NCBI RefSeq assembly: GCF_004322705.1
Contig: NZ_SIZZ01000001.1
Span: forward strand, 620,001-684,000
Length of the DNA stretch: 64,000 nt
Direction: 5' to 3'
Origin: Dyella terrae
GTDB lineage: Bacteria; Pseudomonadota; Gammaproteobacteria; Xanthomonadales; Rhodanobacteraceae
The notes under the pieces were generated by a model. The model was not told the origin of the DNA and made no database searches. It saw only the letters and a list, made by a program, of their open reading frames with translations. This document shows positions 59,788 to 64,000 of the stretch, piece by piece. How positions within the stretch are numbered: the stretch's first letter is position 1; every line of letters begins with the position of its first letter. A program made the translations under genes and the position numbers.

Positions 59788-62517
59788 TTACCAGCCGACG
59801 CCCAGGCCAGCGCCGGCGGAGGCCTCATTCGCTGACGCAGACCCGCCAAAGGTCAGGTTGATGTTAGGCGCGACGCTCCGTGAGTAACCCACCGCGATGG
59901 CTTTGCGCCCACCCTGCGTGCCGACGCCCACGCCCACGCGGTTGGGCGTGTTGGTGCCCTGGGTGCTCAGCGCCATTTGGGCATAGGCCGCACTCATGGC
60001 ACCCACGCTGCTGATGCGCTTGTCCTGCTGGCGCAGTCGGGAGTCGATCCTCTCCTGGAACTGATCCAGCTTGAACTCAACGCCCTTGATCTCCGTGTCC
60101 GTATAGGACCTGGCAGTCGCGATCGCATCTTCCATCTGCTCGGTCATCTGACCCACCGTGGCGGCGTCCGACGGCGCCTTTCCATCACCCACATTTCCAA
60201 TGACCATGCCGCCGTTGTCGGTGATCGGTCCAGCCACCGCCGGCAGCGACACCTCACTGACGGGGGGCATGGGCGGCAACGCCTCCAGTTTGTCCTCCAC
60301 GATCGTCACGCGTTCGTCCAAACCATCGATCAGGACCTTCACGTCGTACAGCTGACCACCATTGATGGCTTCCATGCTGTTTGGCGCAATCAGACCCGCC
60401 GTCACATTGGACAGGCGCGTACCCGACGCGCCACCGAACACAACCTCACTCTTATCGGAGTCACGGTAGGTGACGGCACGGAGTGCCTCGCCATCATCAC
60501 TGATCAGACCGACAGACTTCAGCTGGCGGAGGTTGACGGCGTCATCGTCCTCGACACCATCGGCCAGATTGGAGATGCGGGTACCTTCCGCGCCCGCCAG
60601 TTTGATCTCGTTCTTGTCGATGTTGGTATAGGTGACGGCGTTGAGCGCGACGCCGTCAGTGTCAAAGAGACCAGTGGCCTTCAACTGGCTGAGATTGACG
60701 GCATCCTTGTCGTCCTTCGCATCGCCTACGTTGGTGATCTGGGCGTAGCCAACATCGATGGCGGTCCTGGTGCTGTCGGTATAGGTCACGGCATTGAGCG
60801 CGTTGCCGTCAGCATCAAGCAAACCAATGGACTTCAGCTGACGAAGATTGACGGCGTCATCGTCCTCGATACCATCGGCCAGATTCGAGATGCGCGTGCC
60901 TTCCGCGCCCGCGAGTTTGATCTCGTTCTTGTCGATGTTGGTATAGGTCACGGCATTGAGCGCGACGCCGTCAGTGTCAAACAGACCAGTGGCCTTCAAC
61001 TGGCTGAGATTGACGGCATCCTTGTCGCCCGTGGCATCGCCCACGTTGGTGATCTGGGCGTTGCCGACATCGATGGCGGTCTTGGTGCTGTCGGTGTAGG
61101 TAACAGCCATGTCGCTCAGTGCGGCAAGGTTGGACGTGTTGCTTTCGATATGACTGTCAAGCGCAGTAATAGCCGCCTCGACCCCCGCAACCAATGCGCC
61201 ACCCACTGTGTAGATCGGCATGCTCAGGAGCCCGTTGCCATCCGTCATTGCGCCGCCACCCAGGGCCGTTGCCATGCTGTTCGCGGATGCCTTGAGCTGC
61301 CCGACGTTGACCGCGTCGGTATCTACTTCGCCACCCTTGACATTGGTGATCTGACGCTCTTGGCCGGTGGCGCCGACGGAGATCGTGTTGCTTCGGGTGG
61401 CCACTGAGAAGTTGCCCAATGCAACAGACGAGGTCGCGCTCTCGTCCACTGAAGTCAGTCGGCCAATGGCCATGGAATAGGCTGCAGCTACGGTGGCGCC
61501 CGCACCCAGCGCAATGCTCCGGTTGCCAGTCGCCTTGGCCACGGTGCCGAGGGCGATCGAATTTCCGCCCTCGGCCGTGCTGTCAGCACCGATGGAAATG
61601 GCCGGGTGAATGGCGGTGCCTGTGGTTTCGCCGTGGGCAAGGGCCGTCGTACCGATCGCGATGTCACCTTTTGAATACGTCTTGCTCAGGTTGCCCACCG
61701 CGATTGATCTTTCCATCATCGCCGTGGCTTCCGTGCCCAGCACGATGGCCTTTGAGGCGGATGCCGCCACATGGGCCAGATGGCCAATCGCAATGGCCCC
61801 CGTGCCTTCAGACATTGATTGAGTACCGATGGCAATGGCGTCACTACTGTTGGACTGGGCTTGCGTTCCCAAGGCAATGGCGCGGTCGTAATTTGTCGCC
61901 TTCGACTCACTTCCGATGGCGATGCTTTCGTTCCCTTCCGTGACAGCCAACGCTCCGATGGCTATCGAGCGCGCGCCACCGGCGACCGCGGATTCCGAGC
62001 CGTCATTGGCACCATTGACTACCGCAAAGTCTGAAAGAGCTTGCGTGCTGATGCGCTGCGATGGAATCGCGCGCGGACTGCCGTCGGTTCTGCCGTCTTG
62101 GTCTGATTCGGCGTAGGCCTCGTCGGAGCGATCCACATCGGTATGACGCGATGCCAAGGGAAGCGGACGCTTGATCTCAAGGTCCTTTGCAGTGCCCGGC
62201 GAGACAAGGGTTCCGCCGGAGCCGTTGCTTTCCGTTGTTTCGAAAATGGGCTTGTCGAAGCGATCAACCAGGCCGGTGTCGATGCGTTGATGAGGGATGA
62301 CGCTGCGTTCGTCAGCATGATTCCATTCGATCGTGTTGACGTTTGCGACGAGGTCGGTGGCGGTGGCACATACGGCGGCCGGCGCGGAGAGTGCCCATGC
62401 GAGTGCAATGGCCGATGGCTTCAGTTTCGACGATTTCTTACGGCCTTTGGCAAGCTCCGATGCCGCCACCCATTGGCCTTTGGCGGCGTTCCAGACAATG
62501 CGATAAACAGAATTCAT
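59788..62517 (-). CDS. Trimeric autotransporter adhesin (YadA-like, type Vc)
   Basis: A 909-residue adhesin. An extended signal peptide (MNSVYRIVWNAAKGQWVAAS) leads to a signal segment cleaved near residue 51. A low-complexity region (52-175) is followed by a YadA-type head of repeated SIAIG/AIAIG units (about 175-390) and a coiled-coil stalk with VTYTD and DAVNLxQLK motifs, including two tandem 105-residue units. Next come a Pro-rich kink (EALPPMPPVSEVSLP), a coiled coil (EFKLDQFQERIDSRLRQQDKR region) and the C-terminal anchor barrel ending GLGVGW. It stands alone with a terminator downstream. Confidence 0.93.
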   Translation of the reverse strand: MNSVYRIVWNAAKGQWVAASELAKGRKKSSKLKPSAIALAWALSAPAAVCATATDLVANVNTIEWNHADERSVIPHQRIDTGLVDRFDKPIFETTESNGSGGTLVSPGTAKDLEIKRPLPLASRHTDVDRSDEAYAESDQDGRTDGSPRAIPSQRISTQALSDFAVVNGANDGSESAVAGGARSIAIGALAVTEGNESIAIGSESKATNYDRAIALGTQAQSNSSDAIAIGTQSMSEGTGAIAIGHLAHVAASASKAIVLGTEATAMMERSIAVGNLSKTYSKGDIAIGTTALAHGETTGTAIHPAISIGADSTAEGGNSIALGTVAKATGNRSIALGAGATVAAAYSMAIGRLTSVDESATSSVALGNFSVATRSNTISVGATGQERQITNVKGGEVDTDAVNVGQLKASANSMATALGGGAMTDGNGLLSMPIYTVGGALVAGVEAAITALDSHIESNTSNLAALSDMAVTYTDSTKTAIDVGNAQITNVGDATGDKDAVNLSQLKATGLFDTDGVALNAVTYTNIDKNEIKLAGAEGTRISNLADGIEDDDAVNLRQLKSIGLLDADGNALNAVTYTDSTRTAIDVGYAQITNVGDAKDDKDAVNLSQLKATGLFDTDGVALNAVTYTNIDKNEIKLAGAEGTRISNLADGVEDDDAVNLRQLKSVGLISDDGEALRAVTYRDSDKSEVVFGGASGTRLSNVTAGLIAPNSMEAINGGQLYDVKVLIDGLDERVTIVEDKLEALPPMPPVSEVSLPAVAGPITDNGGMVIGNVGDGKAPSDAATVGQMTEQMEDAIATARSYTDTEIKGVEFKLDQFQERIDSRLRQQDKRISSVGAMSAAYAQMALSTQGTNTPNRVGVGVGTQGGRKAIAVGYSRSVAPNINLTFGGSASANEASAGAGLGVGW
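60475..61104 (-). repeat. Two tandem 315-base repeats in the adhesin stalk
   Basis: Unit 1 (61104 to 60790) and unit 2 (60789 to 60475) each encode 105 residues with near-identical sequence, from VTYTDST to the DGNALNA or DGEALRA end. They differ at about a dozen residues, mostly in the last quarter. Confidence 0.9.
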
Positions 62518-63254
62518 TCACTCTTTCTCAAATTTCGGGCGAACATCGCTCGCGGTAGGTCGGCCAGCGCTTCATGGCAATGCGTTAGCGGTATCTCTGC
62601 CGGCCTGGTGGCGTCGCCCTTTCGCGCATGGTGTGAAAGCGCAGGGGCCCGGCATGGCGGGCGCAGGTATTTTTAGGATTCGACCTAGTCGAGCGGGCTC
62701 AAAATAGGTTTTTTCCTATTTGATCGATCGCCGCTTCATTCTCGGAAAGTTCGTACAAGGGCGGGTTGATGCCGACGCAACCTGTTTCGATCGCCGAAAG
62801 GCAATCAATGGCATCACGAGCATGTGTATGGGTTCAGGGGCCAATGGCTTGCGGCCGTGAGGGCCGTGTGACCTTAACGTCAGAAGATCCGGCGCCAGTT
62901 GTCCGCAGATCATTCGCGAGCGAAGGTTGTCGTTGAAGGTCGACCGGGGGGCGGGCAATCAGCCAGCGATTTCTGTTCAGTGAACGGATCGGCCCATGCT
63001 TGCGTTCTGTTCGTACATCCACCTTTTCCCCGGCGTGCCGGGATGCGTGCAGGCGGCATCGGCTGCGGGATGGACAATATGAGCGCGATCCTTCACGCGC
63101 AGATCTAAAGGCCGGGATGGAAGTGGCTTTCATTGCTATCGAAGGACTCGCCTCTGCGCCAGATCGCGGCTTCCGGCCAGGTCGGTTCCCTCGCGGAGCC
63201 GTCCAGTTCCCGTCGATCATGCCATCCGGAGCAATTCGTCACCGGTCAAGGCAT
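62518..63254. other. Gene-free region between the adhesin and the island edge
   Basis: No convincing gene is present. Short frames on both strands (for example 62834-63220 minus) lack ribosome sites and any recognisable domain. A 7-bp A/T-rich hairpin AAATAGG-TTTTTT-CCTATTT lies at 62703-62722, about 190 bases upstream of the adhesin gene. A stretch at 63142-63171 reads LRQIAA in one plus frame, like the repeats of the small protein on the other side of the attachment site. Confidence 0.5.
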
Positions 63255-63289
63255 AAAAAAACCGCCTGGGTAAGTGACTACCCAGGCGG
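63255..63289 (-). terminator. Terminator of the tmRNA gene
   Basis: A perfect 11-bp stem (63262-63272 with 63279-63289, 6-base loop) is followed on the minus strand by seven Ts. It lies 6 bases after the CCA end of the tmRNA fragment, so it is the original ssrA terminator left on the chromosome side. Confidence 0.85.
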
Positions 63290-63295
63290 CCATAT

Positions 63296-63362
63296 TGGTG
63301 GAGGTGGCGGGAGTCGAACCCGCGTTGTTTGAGCTACAGCAAAGGCTGAAGCCAGTCGCTTG
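63296..63362 (-). ncRNA. ssrA: 3' end of the tmRNA gene (ssrA fragment), attachment site
   Basis: Read on the minus strand, the sequence ends in a T arm GCGGG-TTCGACT-CCCGC and the acceptor strand CACCTCCACCA with encoded CCA. The U at acceptor position 70 and A73 fit the alanine identity shared by tmRNA and tRNA-Ala; there is no anticodon arm upstream, which favours tmRNA. Only about 65 bases remain before an integrase-linked gene, so the tag-coding part is missing. This is best read as the attachment-site copy at one end of an integrated element, with the full gene beyond the right edge of the window. Confidence 0.72.
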
Positions 63363-63377
63363 ACCGAAAGTTGACCG

Positions 63378-63605
63378 TCAGTCTTCGAAGATGACGCGGC
63401 CCTGACCCGCAGCTCCAATCTGGCGCAGGTCGAGCGTCGGTCTAGTCGCCATCCCTGTGAATATCAATCTTGCATCGCCACCTACAGCCGCCGCTGCGAT
63501 CTGACGAAGCTCGGCCGTCGATCTGGTTCCAGCTGCGAGACGGAATCCACCTCCTGCCGCTGCGATCTGGCGAAGCTCATCGGTCGTGCGAGTTGCAAAA
63601 CTCAT
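63378..63605 (-). CDS. Small integrase-coupled protein with three LRQI repeats
   Basis: A 75-residue protein made of three similar segments of about 24 residues: TTDELRQIAAAGGGFRL, STAELRQIAAAAVGGDARL and PTLDLRQIGAAGQGRVIF. AAGGAGA sits 8 bases before the ATG, which lies one base after the integrase stop codon (63607), so the two are translationally coupled. It ends about 15 bases before the tmRNA fragment. I do not recognise a characterised family. Its place suggests a role in recombination control or in accessory defence (inference only). Confidence 0.7.
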   Translation of the reverse strand: MSFATRTTDELRQIAAAGGGFRLAAGTRSTAELRQIAAAAVGGDARLIFTGMATRPTLDLRQIGAAGQGRVIFED

Positions 63606-63606
63606 T

Positions 63607-64000
63607 TCACGTCTCTCCTTGGTTGTGGTGGTTCTGTCCAGTTAGCCAGACAGCTGCCACCTTCTGACCAGCGTCCGGGGCAACGGAGGGTATCCATCGG
63701 CCATACGTGCGGACGATCATGGTCCAATCCTTGTGACCCATCATAGATGCCACCCACACGGGGTTCTCGCCGGCGCTGAGCAGCGTCGATGCGAAGGTGT
63801 GGCGCATTTGATATGGGTACCTGTACCGCACGCCCGCACGCTTGAGGGTGGGCTGCCACGCAGTCTTGCGTATTGGCCCGTCGTGAAGCCACGGTCCGCC
63901 CGTTCGCGGATTTGTAAAAACTTCTTCGCCGGCCAATTGAGTGTGCTGGCGCTGGGCCCGGATGGCGTCCAGGGCAGGCTGCAGCAGTTGCATAGTGCGT
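63607..64000 (-). CDS. Tyrosine-type integrase, C-terminal part
   Basis: The last ~130 residues of a phage-type site-specific recombinase; the frame is open to the window edge, so the N-terminal part is outside. Box II is visible as YQMRHTFASTLLSAGENPVWVASMMGHKD, with the conserved His and Arg, and the nucleophilic Tyr lies in IVRTYGRW. Such integrases commonly use tRNA or tmRNA 3' ends, matching the fragment found 250 bases away. The small repeat protein is coupled to its stop codon. Confidence 0.9.
   Translation of the reverse strand, partial: RTMQLLQPALDAIRAQRQHTQLAGEEVFTNPRTGGPWLHDGPIRKTAWQPTLKRAGVRYRYPYQMRHTFASTLLSAGENPVWVASMMGHKDWTMIVRTYGRWIPSVAPDAGQKVAAVWLTGQNHHNQGET

Larger units (their letters stand above)
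63296..64000 (-). mobile_element. Left end of an integrative element in ssrA
   Basis: The tmRNA 3' fragment, the small repeat protein and the integrase C-terminal part, all reading toward the attachment site, form the usual end of a genomic island or prophage integrated at tmRNA. The rest lies outside the window. Confidence 0.75.

Noticed and set aside
62834-63220. 128-codon minus-strand frame and other short frames in the gap before the island
   Set aside because: No ribosome site, no domain, and Arg/Ser-rich composition typical of chance frames.
63296-63362. Complete tRNA or tmRNA gene
   Set aside because: No anticodon arm and no tag-coding part; upstream sequence is the integrase-linked gene.

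Overview
The window is GC-rich chromosomal DNA of a gammaproteobacterium. The gene content points to Xanthomonadales, most likely Rhodanobacteraceae (Dyella/Luteibacter/Rhodanobacter-like): the infB-rbfA-truB-rpsO-pnp block, class III PHA synthase genes phaE-phaC, mtnA next to gyrA, a YtrA-type GntR regulator with its ABC transporter, and two type V secretion proteins with extended signal peptides. This placement is inference from gene content; no rRNA or complete tRNA gene is present to confirm it.

Layout. 1-4.6 kb: translation and RNA genes (infB 3' end, rbfA, truB, rpsO, pnp). 4.7-6.9 kb: polyhydroxyalkanoate synthase. 6.9-12.2 kb: a secreted beta-propeller protein, mtnA, a GtrA-like membrane protein and gyrA. 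12.3-16.7 kb: stress genes (peroxiredoxin, Hsp20, CbpA-like co-chaperone), a PilH-like response regulator, a YhdH-type reductase and a LOG-family nucleosidase. 16.8-22.4 kb: the sucA-sucB-lpdA operon (2-oxoglutarate dehydrogenase). 22.7-24.9 kb: a GNAT fusion protein overlapping a ribosomal oxygenase. 25.0-34.9 kb: a compact sulfate assimilation cluster (cysJ-cysI-cysH-sat/cysC, then cysG-cysK) with a CysB-like regulator in between on the other strand. It runs from sulfate through APS, PAPS, sulfite and sulfide to cysteine, with siroheme supplied by CysG. 35.1-38.2 kb: purB and fumC.

38.2-44.2 kb: small exported proteins, a serine beta-lactamase-like hydrolase, the YtrA operon and an SDR that lacks the usual catalytic residues. 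44.7-51.2 kb: a 2182-residue glycine-rich autotransporter, followed by a sulfotransferase, an alpha/beta hydrolase, a FUSC-type membrane protein and RraB. 55-59.5 kb: DNA ligase D, a methyltransferase, a small orphan gene and a cold-shock gene. 59.8-62.5 kb: a trimeric autotransporter adhesin. The right edge (63.3-64.0 kb) is the end of an integrated element: a 3' fragment of the tmRNA gene with its terminator, then a tyrosine integrase running off the window and a coupled small protein made of three similar repeats.

The most unusual features are a mosaic family of intergenic palindromic repeats in three clusters (34.9, 36.5 and 44.2 kb) that often start right at stop codons, the three-module glycine-rich autotransporter, the repeat protein coupled to the integrase, and a perfect 20-bp hairpin in the rpsO leader.
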